Source: Henningerozyma blattae CBS 6284 (lineage: Eukaryota; Ascomycota; Saccharomycetes; Saccharomycetales; Saccharomycetaceae). From it: a stretch of 64,000 bases of DNA. The translations under genes were made by a program, and so were the position numbers. The DNA lies in assembly GCF_000315915.1 (NCBI RefSeq), contig NC_020193.1, positions 558,001 through 622,000 of the forward strand. Direction: 5' to 3'. Each line of letters opens with the position of its first letter. Position 1 is the first letter of the stretch. Positions 56,401-64,000 of the stretch are shown one piece after another. Under the pieces are notes generated by a model that saw only the letters and a list, made by a program, of their open reading frames with translations, was not told the DNA's origin and ran no database searches.

Positions 56401-56956
56401 TATTTGCCTCACGGACTTGCATTTGCAACTGTTGTTGTTGCATTTGTAATTGTTGTTGTTGTAATTGTAGTTGTTGTTGTTGTAGTTGTTGTTGTTGTTG
56501 TGAATATAGATAAGCTGGGGTATTAATTTCCTCTTCTACATAAGTAGTAGGAATATGTTTGAAATAACTTGAATCTGGCTGAGACAATAGCCTAGTGGTT
56601 TGAGAAGTGGTGAGTGCATTCCCACTTACAGTTGTATTTGTGTTAATGTTGGAGTTATTTCTTATTGAATTTATCCTCTTTGCAGACTTCAAAGTATTTG
56701 AAGCCACAGTGTTTGGAGAACCATTATATCTCATATTCAAGTTATTGATATTGTTTATACCAATGGCTTTCAAATTATCTGGATTTAAAACCGCAGCAGC
56801 AGCGTCTTCAGAAATCTCTTCACTCTTGTTATAATCGTGAACGACAGAGATACCCAGTGTGGGGGAGAAGTAATATTTTTGAGGTAATTCTGCTGTGGTA
56901 TGGACGTTTGGGTCTGTAACAACTCTTTGTTGAATGACTCTTCTTTGAGTGCTCAT
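47456..56956 (-). CDS. Giant disordered protein at the MSC3 position, with a repeated LVG-type motif
   Basis: A 3166-residue protein, almost wholly low-complexity and charged, with no transmembrane segment or enzyme domain that I can see. The N-terminus begins MSTQRRVIQQRVV; a Gln-rich stretch (about 148-182), a Ser/His-rich stretch, two GF[E/Q]TVTE repeats and many basic Ser/Arg/Lys patches follow. From about residue 1550 to the end there are about 17 copies of a short motif such as SLKEVLVG, SWKSILLG and KLRNVLVG. A 12-bp tandem repeat encodes DGVN/DSVN units near residues 3028-3063. Near residue 1509 is EEMYQQALRIARRRFNSH, which resembles a motif I recall in S. cerevisiae Msc3 (YLR219W), and the position beside CCC1 on the same strand fits MSC3. 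However, Msc3 is only about 730 residues. The frame is open 35 codons further upstream, but ATG at 56956 (MSTQRR) is the more natural start. Function unknown; Msc3 has been reported at the cell periphery/eisosomes. Confidence 0.7.
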   Translation of the reverse strand: MSTQRRVIQQRVVTDPNVHTTAELPQKYYFSPTLGISVVHDYNKSEEISEDAAAAVLNPDNLKAIGINNINNLNMRYNGSPNTVASNTLKSAKRINSIRNNSNINTNTTVSGNALTTSQTTRLLSQPDSSYFKHIPTTYVEEEINTPAYLYSQQQQQLQQQQLQLQQQQLQMQQQQLQMQVREANNQRRLRRSINKPSYQNKYSYDNDNYAYNNDYEGKTATATPRSVSSKRFAKQQQSKSRNPSRDLYYEDFDDDMTVTNTPKVTQSKHQHHSHHRSHSHSHSHPRSHVPSHSHSYSGPSQRHQSIPTPRSMENMSTTTPKKVSTGYLMDEPLTSDEEDEDPYSNEFKNFEENNIDESNFNNQRKATTTKSLYMERRKSMDPGLPIINTEPAYPSEKKSLKQSKYASKQKIRNEIPLAIALTQKKVTDNDSIKVSDSIVNYVNEVVHSHLDDDFEFNKVSQLNPQYQRKYKDLLGYDLTSQQYDAIKSYLRKSNANPINNSSTTSYKDNSLNFYDLDLDNFNATSSNNARSVSNTSSSKKLVGLEKQKQMQRQKIKSSTNKGYRSDSDLDSDFNFKLDFDTSDKRYISKIAKPTIKENEKFLIDQNLDLDENDGFYEFNKFDYSIPITSTTSDAKYQTRKNIRNDAELFMTPREKPSRQSSRRSRMRSSSASYARTKASDKVQSDRYRRSHYQEQPGYELENEPDIPDYSSKNMNRSVSDYTSTRRSKSKRNSNLQKRYSERYDDVYNADYDEILETPRGTKIVPSRKITSPSKKNSKKTPSRKVSTPRQAKQLLDSNIRNSTIQVEDISTSNKPLLGLGVTTKNSDEPNPEYSEQNEQGFETVTEDESALEDTDLQLTPTPYAKKNIPKSQNITTTLPPVEQTYNDDGFQTVTEGEEDEDEYPQTPATKPSPRLDRHQKQPQQSPRSGTYAEKIIVPNELPEAYPIENLENEPVEDSAFSTEVEDEEQQDLDNDESLKETYRAADTRFPIDQVSVYDDEEEEEEIEAPPETAQLQPEAPSSYRDEIDEDDYIINPSTPAPKGSTEYNKNVRRVSKQRKSTEIHPTRKASSHPIAKAYDKLTSRQQKINEQKRSVRKSVAKKNRKTAFVNKDTLLNDDYFKLKNIQDENSPIFDENDFEYSTVNKPATRSPKRVTSRKKQETFDLNETLTDNQIDQEGRGLNGNFYRTLPTTYAGLQNIKQRPKKVKRVKKVTESPGQARKVKHGKHKTTETVLRPQYASDNPLMAGYATSSFKRKDRHFAPVGTSMRHDENSDLWRPVNQSTVLMGQSPHYKYQKIQTKPTSPRKLKKKLVKKQQQLPSPTPSPITSDHESIPETAITTATSIPENEQQIKGNFENFSDDYLQRNNDVVESDNVVDEKSTVTVALSDGFRIRVANPGERLLSKYSQTNRQQKKRASSLKKNQIPVKPKGTRKVSTSQRPYSAQYIYNRKRKEAQRNRYSEADLPRFPKTVRSDQERSNLRGSVASRHDVRSTPLAHQGFNVRSTNDDEEMYQQALRIARRRFNSHKDLENEDLMADDEISDYPEEPRTKGTASKLRNTLVGSSRQAGPSDDFGIQPTSSFRRSRPSQSTRRTTLRDMPLEDLEHTRDYGQYNNDTYYPHSSIGRRKSWKEILLGSEAARNNDVNNGIPYDSYYDQPTYNDDVYDNNYLGNQQEPRKQNLDLLHHKHHNRPHSKHRKSWKSILLGYDDSVTSLSSAGQVAPQNNLKSPKSKKISKQSKIKRKTPATYNGQAVVPDEGLQNVQQGLDPDFENGYSTAEDDNMENSSPLGNYEEGNFYDAPEIQPEHGQQAHERQYRNNSRHSKLRSVLIGEPDYENTSKSKHPSKNQDGISQPYVDDEQENIQSSPKTTRDKAWKVALVGSTQSTKRKQRVSTGPSAEYPQVSDVADDIQHYDATRGNEYQQSNNRLIRKKSLKEVLVGSNRNSVTTPKSTSHSSGTQFNSLIADDDMDEYYDAAPNTSNLKRRKSLKEVFLGQKEPSASNDAYYDNENVGSPSRNRNSLKYVLLGQTSSSSPVNRSNRNSTKRNSLNYNENNGIAETNDGYENTYDQSEAVDELLNNTEIQAEDFQSNEEEEEEYYNQSPIPQEGQKLKKILVGSTSKSNEKFEPRSVAKQRNPPVVPGSQVIPDEPVSDEEFVDTIDNQNNLRTDEGSYEDFLNATNENDARQPSNSQGKLRTLLVGNNQDQPIEGVNEYSNKVVNGDVENEDAYLPENEQSNLRPSQQLDVTSPRNAGKMSKTNIEDSKLPESNTSPNTEDQYSMLGNILLGPTVRQQRKSRSDLPLMEKSALSPRDDELQGTNNRNEITEPQVLPNSTNGVKTSKRRSLAIALNTQNLRKSMESEGAVDTNDTIGSQFASSNMTAPVNTEPVMNTTLEDDQEMNDIISDKEDTDIPIEPVTPPLEKKPSIKLRNVLVGKKKNNSKNRNSGDFKRNSYMSIDSQRGEISSPIQDDVKPLRSVSTRDSKVKSFLVGKRKSKNLENIGTQKLSDEDELLSDEDVDMNNNSDDQFEDASEPPVSYQEERLEQNVEPLEQDLEDERDNNSLLLNEEDSIENTVEPKPISKEINEISSDTETPTNEPKPAIKSSYLNLDDNNQDNESTNLSTMMPTFGPLKETKESNVISPTVNGHDDDNDEEASILASVNVREGNNDTEFNNDDISNPANITNPFEDSNTKDNSSQIKDEIDDSKLVTKKTKSNKKSVGKKSAGLQTPVSSISNNSIQPSNPSEKLRSLFVGNAGNKRVSESGTSGNSNKRKSMISANNNSTLTSGPKNKDKTNTSSNRLSKRISIIPNLKRKSTNDTISKKRDSRDSKQKSVQSDGTIKVQPKKKVKPNEKNTIRNVLVGKDRSSRNFESRSDFENVNASVSAVASASASASATVSASATVSAIGTPSRQRKLSNKKKSNILNDSNMDVENNSRDILGSNQTNIQDENENTNEMESGSSNKNQLLGLFKTRSSKSKESKKRPKSKSSFRDVLVGKPNGDDSVGATSEQGEVQDEEMNVDDKADAIENDGVNDGVNDGVNDGVNDGVNDGVNDSVNDGVNDSVNANANVSEENLQMFGSANDEVFHDAMMLEEDQGNNTGDVTGTARESNLFESVPENSLATSDHPMEDEEFEDIVSSDDVIEKPPKKKSSWRAFFTGFDNNRQVVV
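47768..47875 (-). repeat. Nine 12-bp tandem units in the giant gene
   Basis: Plus-strand unit ATTCACGC[C/T]ATC repeated nine times; on the coding strand it encodes repeating Asp-[Gly/Ser]-Val-Asn. Units are almost identical, so the array is young or homogenised. Confidence 0.96.
48241..48330 (-). repeat. Imperfect GCACTT-type repeat encoding an Ala-Ser run
   Basis: Tandem GCACTT/GCACTTACAGTT units on the plus strand encode alternating Ser-Ala-Thr-Val residues (SASASASATVSASATVSA) in the giant protein. Confidence 0.85.
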
Positions 56957-57889
56957 TTTTTTTTCAAAGGTATATATTATATAATAATTCCAATTTTTTT
57001 TGCAGATCTTTTTTTGCCAAGCGCTTGTTCGGGAAAATTGATTAGCGGGAAAAAAATTCAAAAAAGGGGGTAAAATTGAAAAATAAAAAACGGAGACGAT
57101 ACCAAAAACGGAAAGGTGATAAAAAAGGAGACAAAAAAGGAAAATAATTGAAAAAAAGGGAGGTGGGAAAGTAAGGAGAAGGTCTTTTCTTAGGGGTAAT
57201 GAAATGCAGATCTCCGCAGGTGTCTAACTCTTTGATATCAAAAAAGGAAAAGACAAAGTGGTATTATTACTGAATAGGGAAGAGGTAAGTTAAGAACAGA
57301 CAGGATAGGTAAAAAAGAAACGTATTAAAATAAAAAAGAAAAAAGACCAAAGGCTTTTATATTGTATTTTTTTTTTTTGTTAAAAAAGAGGAATTAGTAG
57401 TATTAATTATTAAAAGTTGAGTTAGAGATACTAGTTAGTATTATTTGACTTAGTATAGTGCAATATAGTGTATCCTCTTTATAAACCAGTTAACAGTAGC
57501 TAAATTCTTAGTCCAATGGGTATCAAAAAGACAGGAGAACCAGCAGTAATGTATTTTATGGTATTAATATGGTATTGTATAGAATCCTAGATAATAATTG
57601 GATCGAACACGGAGCGTAAAAGTGAATGAGTCAAACCAAAAACAATGTGAGATAGTATACAGCAATTGTCTACGTATGTGAAAAATATTAAGATTGAGAC
57701 TAAAAGAAAGAGAGAGAGGACAATTAAAAAAAAGCTTGAGAAAATGTTCGAAGAAAACAAACAGAAATAACTAGCCTTTAATGACGAAGGTTATTTACAA
57801 CAAGCTCAAGGTCAATCGATAATAAGTGCCAGTTATATATAATTATATTTCCTAACAATTGGCATTGACATATTTTCAGGCGTCTATCT

Positions 57890-58385
57890 GTCACGACCCA
57901 CGAGATTAGGAGGGGTGCACCCTAAACGGCAAGGGCGGCTGCTAGGGGCGGCCATTACGCTTCCCGATCAGGCCTGCGCCGTAATCTTCGAGCAACCAAG
58001 GAGGGGAGCTATGAATTCCTAGAGATGCCTGTAAGCCAGGGGAGCCAGGACATCTCTTTACCGAATACGGTAGTCGATGGACTGCCTTGTCGGATGCCGT
58101 TGCCACTTTGGGGATATAGTGCTCAGACCAATGACTTTTTTGGAACACATTAAACAGGTACATAGTGAGGTGTTAGGATGGGCCCACTTTCCAATGAGAT
58201 GCCCTGATTGGGATTGCTCCGTCCGATTGCCTGTTTGGGCAATCCAATATCCCATATCCTGTCTTCGAGTCCCTGCGCAGTCCTTTCTTCGTGGCCAGTT
58301 CTTAATACGGCTGTTTCTGTGCAGTAGTTTCTCCGCGGCCAGGGGCATTCGCGCTTGTTGTACACGTGTGAGTGGAACCCCTTAG
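57890..58385. other. GC-rich island of unknown origin
   Basis: About 500 bp with roughly half G+C, in clear contrast to flanks of about one third. Four overlapping frames of 71-102 codons are open on both strands (for example 58077-58385 plus, 58058-58348 minus), which is expected from composition. None has a family motif I recognise. It begins with TGTCACGACCC, like some LTR starts, but no matching CA end or target duplication is visible. A B-box-like TCTTCGAGTCC lies at 58262-58272. It could be a structured non-coding RNA, a mobile-element remnant or transferred DNA. I could not match it to SRP RNA, RNase P/MRP RNA, U1 or rRNA from memory. Confidence 0.45.
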
Positions 58386-58814
58386 TCTGAATAGTAAAAA
58401 AATATATATATATATTTATGTATATATAAGTATTTTACTTTATTGGTAAAGAGTCTTGGTAAAAAAGAGTCGTGGAATATAATTATTACTAGACCTAATC
58501 TGGTAAGAATAATATAAGTAGCTTTTTTATTGGGTCTTGCCCTAATAAGGTAACTTTATGAATAATGCATCGATTCTCATGAATAAGCCATTCAGAGAAT
58601 GTTTCAAGATCAAGTAAGAATCTGTTTCTTTACCTTGTTGGACATTAGTTAATATTCATAGATGTATAAGGCAAAAAGAAAAATCATATGCTCTAGCACG
58701 TGAGACTTCGTGTATAGTGACTTTTGTTTTGCGTCTTCGTCTGCGTCTGTAAAAGCGTGCCAGTAATGATGCGTCTGTAATTATTTTTTATATTTTTGAA
58801 ATTGCGAGACAAAG

Positions 58815-58822
58815 CCGGGTAA
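58815..58822 (+). promoter_or_regulatory. Reb1 site upstream of ADK1
   Basis: CCGGGTAA is a full match to the Reb1 consensus, 245 bp before the ADK1 ATG; Reb1 commonly sets nucleosome-free promoters in yeast. Confidence 0.65.
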
Positions 58823-59042
58823 ATGTATGTTTAATGATAGATATTTTCTTTCCCAAAGGTAAACCCTACTGTTTGGGACAAATTCCGTACACCATGGATT
58901 CCTTCCATATTTTCCAATTTTTTCTATAGGATTTCATCGATTTTATATTAGAATAATTAAATAAATTAAATTGAGTATGAATAGTTATATTCTAAAGTTT
59001 CTGTTTCTCAAGTTAAAAAAAATTGTAAGCTCATCCAATTGA

Positions 59043-59735
<693 letters not shown>

Positions 59736-59915
59736 TTTAACTAATTACGTTATTTTTTTTTTAAAAAAAAAAAAAAAGGAAGAAATCTGTAAAATTTTTT
59801 TCTTGTATTTTCAATTAATTAATTATATTTATGCATTATATATATATTTAATTTTAAATATTTAACGTTTACGAATTATATATATTTTAACGCTTTCGCC
59901 TACGTCTATTCACTT

Positions 59916-61922
59916 TCAATTACCTTCACTTATCATACTTCTCAATTTCTTTAATCCAGTTGAATCTTCATCATTTTCACGGTTCTTTATCGTCTCATTG
60001 AAACATGTAGAATGATAATATTTCCCATTCTCTTCAAGAGTATTCTTCCAAATCCATTCTCCAAGTTCATCATCATAACTAGCATTGACAATTTCTTTAC
60101 AAATAGAACATTTATAATTCATCTCTTCATTTGTATTTTCAGGAACAATGACATATTTAGTCTTGATCGATTTTTCTTTAATACTATTGCCTTCATATGT
60201 CATTTGATTAATACTCCTCTTATTTCTACCAGTCACATTCTTTTGTGTATTATCTCCTCCAGTCTCTACATTAGATTTTATATTGCTATTATTATTACTA
60301 TTATTATTGGTATTGGAATTGTTTGTATTGTTATTGTTATTGTTATTATTGGAAATCGATTGTGTAGAAATAATTTCATCATCTTTAAATTTAATCCATT
60401 GAGTATTTTCTAAATACCAATTTCTTGATTGAATGTTTTTAGAACTACTTTTAATACTGGACCCATTATTATTGGAAGAATTCACAGTGGTACCTTTAAT
60501 TCTTTTATTGATTCTGAAATGCCAATCTAAATGGTTACTATATGATCTCTTTTCTTCCGCTGAATTACCAAATCTCTTACCACAAAGCTTACATTTATTT
60601 GACTTATTTCTATAAAGCAAATTGATAAAATTATTCTTAATCTCTTTATTATCGTTATTTAATAAATATTTATCAGATAATTGAATATGAATCGAATTTA
60701 ATAATTCACTATTATTTGAACGTGCCATGTATGCTCTTGAATCTCTCAAAATATCTGTCAATAATTCAATACTGGGTAATTTCCTCATGACTATAGTATT
60801 ATTACTGTTATTATTATTATTAGCGTTTGAATTAGTATTTAAAATATTTCTGGAATTGGGGTTTCCACCTAATTTATCATATAAAGTGACAATAGATTCT
60901 TTAGAAGGTTCATAAATTAATTTGATTTCACGTAATTCATTATATAATTTTCGTATTTTTTCTAATTTATTATTTTTATCAATCTCTGAAAAATTTGGTG
61001 GAGTAAAAGTCCTTGTAATATTACCAAATAACGATGATTGAATTTCCATATTGTTTGAATTACCAAATAATGGAACAATAGGAGTTCCACTTTTCGAAAG
61101 ATCATTGGAATCGCTACTTGAATGTTGTTGAAATTGTTGTTGATCTTGTTGTTGAAGTTGCTGTTGCTGCTGTTGCTGCTGCTGCTGGATTTGCTGCTGC
61201 TGTTGTTGCTTGTTATATTGATCTTGCATATGTTGTTGTTGTAAAACTTGTTGATCTTGAGCAAACACCTGTTTCAACTGAATTTGAACTTGTTTCAAAG
61301 CTGCCATAGTTAATTTTTCCTTCTGTAACTCTTGTTTCAATTGTGATAAAACCATTAATTTAATCTTCAATTTTTCATCATTAGCCTGATTTTTAAGTCT
61401 TTCATTTGTTAATAAGGATAATTTATCAATCTCTCTTAATAATAAAGGTACTGTAGGTGTAGGTAACATATTTTGGAAATTTTTTTGATGTAAGGCACTT
61501 GCTTTAATTAAAAAATTCTCAATTTTTTCTAATGCAGAAGTCTCAAATAACGGTATCAACCCACCTGAAGATTCATTTGGTGTCATCCATGTTTTAAACA
61601 TATTTATTAATTTAGTTCTTGTTGTATTATCAACTAATAAATATGTCTTTTTGTATAAATTAAATAAATTTCTACTAAAAAAAATTGTATATGGACTACC
61701 TGCATTTTTACAAATCGAATCTAAAGCATAAAATGAATATAACTTTTGTTTTGGTACACATTTCTCAATTCTAGATTCTAATAGGTCAACAAAATATTGT
61801 GCACATGAAATGTGTTCTTCTGCAATTTTCGTTAATGTGGTAATAATTGGTCTTGAATTAAATGAAAGCTCATCAAGGATATTGGAAAACTCCTTAACAA
61901 CTGGGTCTACTTCTTGATCCAT
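59916..61922 (-). CDS. PCF11: Cleavage factor IA subunit Pcf11
   Basis: A 668-residue mRNA 3'-end processing and transcription-termination factor. An N-terminal CTD-interacting domain fills about residues 1-140 (EFSNILDELSFNSRPIITTL, SFYALDSICKNAGSPYTIFF). A Gln-rich stretch lies at about 227-268, Clp1/Rna14-Rna15 interaction regions are expected in the middle, and two Cys-rich zinc-binding motifs are visible: CKLCGKRFGNSAEEKRSYSN with NHLDWHF at about 440-468, and CSICKEIV ... YYHSTCF at about 604-645. The CID binds phosphorylated RNA polymerase II tail. Length is near S. cerevisiae Pcf11 (626). It is convergent with ADK1 at 180 bp, with IVY1 across the divergent promoter (YDR228C-YDR229W order). 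Confidence 0.95.
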   Translation of the reverse strand: MDQEVDPVVKEFSNILDELSFNSRPIITTLTKIAEEHISCAQYFVDLLESRIEKCVPKQKLYSFYALDSICKNAGSPYTIFFSRNLFNLYKKTYLLVDNTTRTKLINMFKTWMTPNESSGGLIPLFETSALEKIENFLIKASALHQKNFQNMLPTPTVPLLLREIDKLSLLTNERLKNQANDEKLKIKLMVLSQLKQELQKEKLTMAALKQVQIQLKQVFAQDQQVLQQQHMQDQYNKQQQQQQIQQQQQQQQQQLQQQDQQQFQQHSSSDSNDLSKSGTPIVPLFGNSNNMEIQSSLFGNITRTFTPPNFSEIDKNNKLEKIRKLYNELREIKLIYEPSKESIVTLYDKLGGNPNSRNILNTNSNANNNNNSNNTIVMRKLPSIELLTDILRDSRAYMARSNNSELLNSIHIQLSDKYLLNNDNKEIKNNFINLLYRNKSNKCKLCGKRFGNSAEEKRSYSNHLDWHFRINKRIKGTTVNSSNNNGSSIKSSSKNIQSRNWYLENTQWIKFKDDEIISTQSISNNNNNNNNTNNSNTNNNSNNNSNIKSNVETGGDNTQKNVTGRNKRSINQMTYEGNSIKEKSIKTKYVIVPENTNEEMNYKCSICKEIVNASYDDELGEWIWKNTLEENGKYYHSTCFNETIKNRENDEDSTGLKKLRSMISEGN

Positions 61923-63324
61923 TGATGATAATAATTAATTATGAAAATGGGATAAGTTTATATCTATAATTTTTATAGTCTAGTTTTATTGAAATATTAG
62001 TGTGCTTCAATATCTAAAACTATATTTATTATTAAGAAAAGAAAAAGTAAAAAGAAAAGAACAGAATAGAACAAAGTGGTAAAAGATGAAAAGAAAAAAA
62101 AGAAGTTTTTTATTTTATATCTTTTTAAAAAAAAATATTCACACACAACTGAAGATACCTGAAAAGATGAATAGGTATACTCCTTTTTACGAACTTATTT
62201 TTTTTCTTTTTTTGCTATTTTGACTTAATGTAGTCTATAAATATCAAATATATTAATATTCTCTATTTATTATTAGTTTGATTTGATATCTTTCTCTTAG
62301 AATAATTACGAATGTGTAATCGATATTTATTGAACTGCACTTTAAATTTCTCAAAATTTGGCTGATAATAAAATACTCAACTAAAATACATTTTAAAAAA
62401 AATTAAGTATCTCGGGAATTTAATGAATTTCCGTTCGGAAAATTAAAATCTGAAATTTTCAGTCTTGTTGAAAAATTTTAAACGATGACTAAAGAAATGC
62501 TTAGTTTAGAGAACATTTGTGACATGCTACGACTAATTTATATCAAATTTTTTATTGAAAAATTGATTTAAGATCTAGTCCTTGGTCTTTCAGGCACCTC
62601 AAGATATGTATTAGTTACGTAAAGTTCTTCCCTTATATCGTATATACCCAACTGTCCATATTCTGTCTGTATCTGGCGAGGTTGCACAGATATACCAGAG
62701 CTATTTGCTTGTGAACCAGATTAATACTTTCCAATACAAGATAGTAATCACTATATAAGGCCTAAATCACCTATTTAATTAATGATTTGTTATATATCCA
62801 TGTGTCCCGTAGTGTCCCCAAAACGGTAATTCAGAGACTCTATGCGGACCCGTGACAAAAACCTACGACCCGTCGGGATACACTTAACCTTTTGCTGGCA
62901 AAATACGGAATACTATCTGAAAGTCTCAATTACCATAGGCTAGATGGCAAATACTTTAAAGAGATCGATCAATAATTAGGTAGAAATATTTATTTAGTAA
63001 TTGAGTAAAACCGTAGACAAGTTACTATAGCTACTGATAACCCCTCAATTGATTGTGCGGACACTTGAAGAATTATTTTAAAAGAATACAGGCGTTATTA
63101 GTGAAGTTTTGATAACATAGGGAAAATAAATAGTGCTGACGAATAATAATTGATTAGTTTGAACCCCTTCGTATTTTACTCTGAATTACCATATTTTTAA
63201 AAAATAAAATAAAAAAAAATAAACTAACCAACGAACAAAATTAAATATAATAAAAAAAAATTAAATTCTAATACGAAGTATTTTAACCTGAAAAGCCATT
63301 ATTTAAAAATTCTTGAGATTTAAT
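61923..63324. other. Divergent promoter, PCF11 and IVY1
   Basis: A 1.4-kb AT-rich region with A- and T-tracts near both starts. The short stretch at about 62800-62890 is richer in G+C (ACCCGTGAC, CGACCCGTCGGG). No gene or RNA was recognised. Confidence 0.5.
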
Positions 63325-64000
63325 ATGGAAGAAACATCCCCACAACGCCAACAAGACCTACAGGCGCAACAACAACAAGAAGAAATTAAAGAACAAAATA
63401 CGGGCTCAACGAATTATCTTTCAACGGGTAGATATGCTCCACATCTATCGGAATTCTATTCAATCTTTAATAATAGAAACCAAGTACCTTCTATCTCGTT
63501 AGACAACACGTCCATTACTACAGAACATTTTCAAAATGCTTATAGTAGAAGACCTTCTAGCATACGATCAACAACAAGCACTATAAGTGATTTACAAACT
63601 TTAGTAACAAAAAGAGATATGCAAAATACCTCAGCTGCTATTATTGATCTTTGGAAAAGTTCTGCAGCTTATTCGAAATCATTGAAAAAAAATGCAAAAA
63701 ATTCAAGTAGAGTAGCTACCTCTATCGAGACTTTAGCTAAACTGAAAGGTTGTAATGATGAAACCGCAAAAAAATTATTAAACGCCAGTGGATTATTCCA
63801 TCTACTATCCAATCATGAACAGATCATGTCAAATACTTTAGAAGTTTTAATAAATAATAATATCGATGTCATTCTTCATGATTTCGAACAAAATTCAAAA
63901 TCTTTACAAAATCAATTTAAAAAAAATTGTAAAGAACAAAGTAACAAACTAAAATTACAAGAAAAATATAATACTCAATTGGCCAAGAGGAAAGTTAGAA
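63325..64000 (+). CDS. IVY1: Phospholipid-binding protein Ivy1, N-terminal fragment (runs off window)
   Basis: The first 225 codons of a gene with no stop before the window end. After a Gln-rich N-terminus (QAQQQQEEIKEQ), the conserved part begins near residue 90 with LQTLVTKRDM, IIDLWKSSAAYSKSLKKNAK and VATSIETLAKLKGCN, followed by predicted helices. This matches the start of the I-BAR-like region of Ivy1, a vacuole/endosome protein binding phospholipids, Vps33 and Ypt7 in S. cerevisiae. Its place beside PCF11 on the opposite strand reproduces YDR228C-YDR229W. The ATG at 63325 is the first in frame after the AT-rich leader. Confidence 0.85.
   Translation, partial: MEETSPQRQQDLQAQQQQEEIKEQNTGSTNYLSTGRYAPHLSEFYSIFNNRNQVPSISLDNTSITTEHFQNAYSRRPSSIRSTTSTISDLQTLVTKRDMQNTSAAIIDLWKSSAAYSKSLKKNAKNSSRVATSIETLAKLKGCNDETAKKLLNASGLFHLLSNHEQIMSNTLEVLINNNIDVILHDFEQNSKSLQNQFKKNCKEQSNKLKLQEKYNTQLAKRKVR

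Noticed and set aside
47456..56956. Giant gene as a relocated SIR4
   Set aside because: It is on the wrong strand and side of ADK1, has no C-terminal coiled coil, and shares position and a motif with MSC3 instead.
57890..57905. Solo LTR starting TGTCACGACCC
   Set aside because: No complementary CA-type end and no 5-bp target-site duplication (CTATC) were found downstream.
57890..58385. GC-rich island as SRP RNA, RNase P/MRP RNA, U1 snRNA or rRNA
   Set aside because: Conserved motifs of these RNAs as I remember them do not line up on either strand. Left as unknown.

Overview
This is a nuclear window from a budding yeast of the family Saccharomycetaceae. The genome is AT-rich, genes are almost all intronless, and the coding sequences are full of poly-Asn and poly-Gln tracts. 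Every confidently named gene has a Saccharomyces cerevisiae counterpart. Gene order interleaves genes that sit on two sister (ohnolog) regions of S. cerevisiae, and several genes expected in an unduplicated ancestor are absent. This suggests a post-whole-genome-duplication yeast that lost duplicates independently of Saccharomyces (for example the Vanderwaltozyma/Tetrapisispora, Naumovozyma or Kazachstania lineages). The species cannot be fixed from the sequence alone.

Layout. (1) 1-12 kb holds the ABZ1 3' end, SOL1/SOL2, ERS1 (cystinosin), an LMBR1-family membrane protein, FUB1 (PI31), PTC6 (mitochondrial PP2C) and ZRG17 (zinc transporter). This mixes the YNR033W-YNR039C and YCR073W-A-YCR079W neighbourhoods. 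(2) 12.5-29.3 kb holds GRR1, JSN1/PUF2, BUD4 and RPL43 (whose intron splits the start codon), matching YJR090C-YJR094W-A. (3) A tRNA-Trp(CCA) with an intron ends 5 bp before a 100-N assembly gap at 30351-30450. (4) 32-63 kb holds a UPC2/ECM22 sterol regulator, a YDR222W/YLR225C (Svf1-like) gene, UTP13, RSA3, CCC1, the divergent H2B-H2A pair, a giant 3166-residue protein, ADK1, PCF11 and the start of IVY1. This interleaves YLR219W-YLR228C with YDR213W-YDR229W; SIR4, expected between ADK1 and PCF11, is not there.

The most unusual object is the giant reverse-strand gene at 47456-56956. It lies where MSC3 (YLR219W) would be expected and shares one short motif with Msc3 as I remember it, but it is several times longer. 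Its C-terminal half carries about 17 dispersed copies of a short motif of the form [S/K]-[L/W]-[K/R]-x-hydrophobic-[L/F]-[V/L]-G, which I do not recognise as described. Promoters also carry readable logic: three phased CArG-like boxes with forkhead sites before BUD4, three GCGAA-N6-GGCACG elements between the histone genes, four sterol-response-like TCGTATA sites upstream of the UPC2/ECM22 gene, PAC/RRPE elements before UTP13 and RSA3, a Reb1 site before ADK1, and a Rap1-like site before RPL43.

There is no operon logic, as expected for yeast. Functional groupings are modest: ribosome assembly (UTP13, RSA3, RPL43), chromatin (H2A, H2B), metal and cystine transport (ERS1, ZRG17, CCC1), and cell-cycle/polarity (GRR1, BUD4). 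No CRISPR array, prokaryotic element, intact transposon or convincing centromere was seen.
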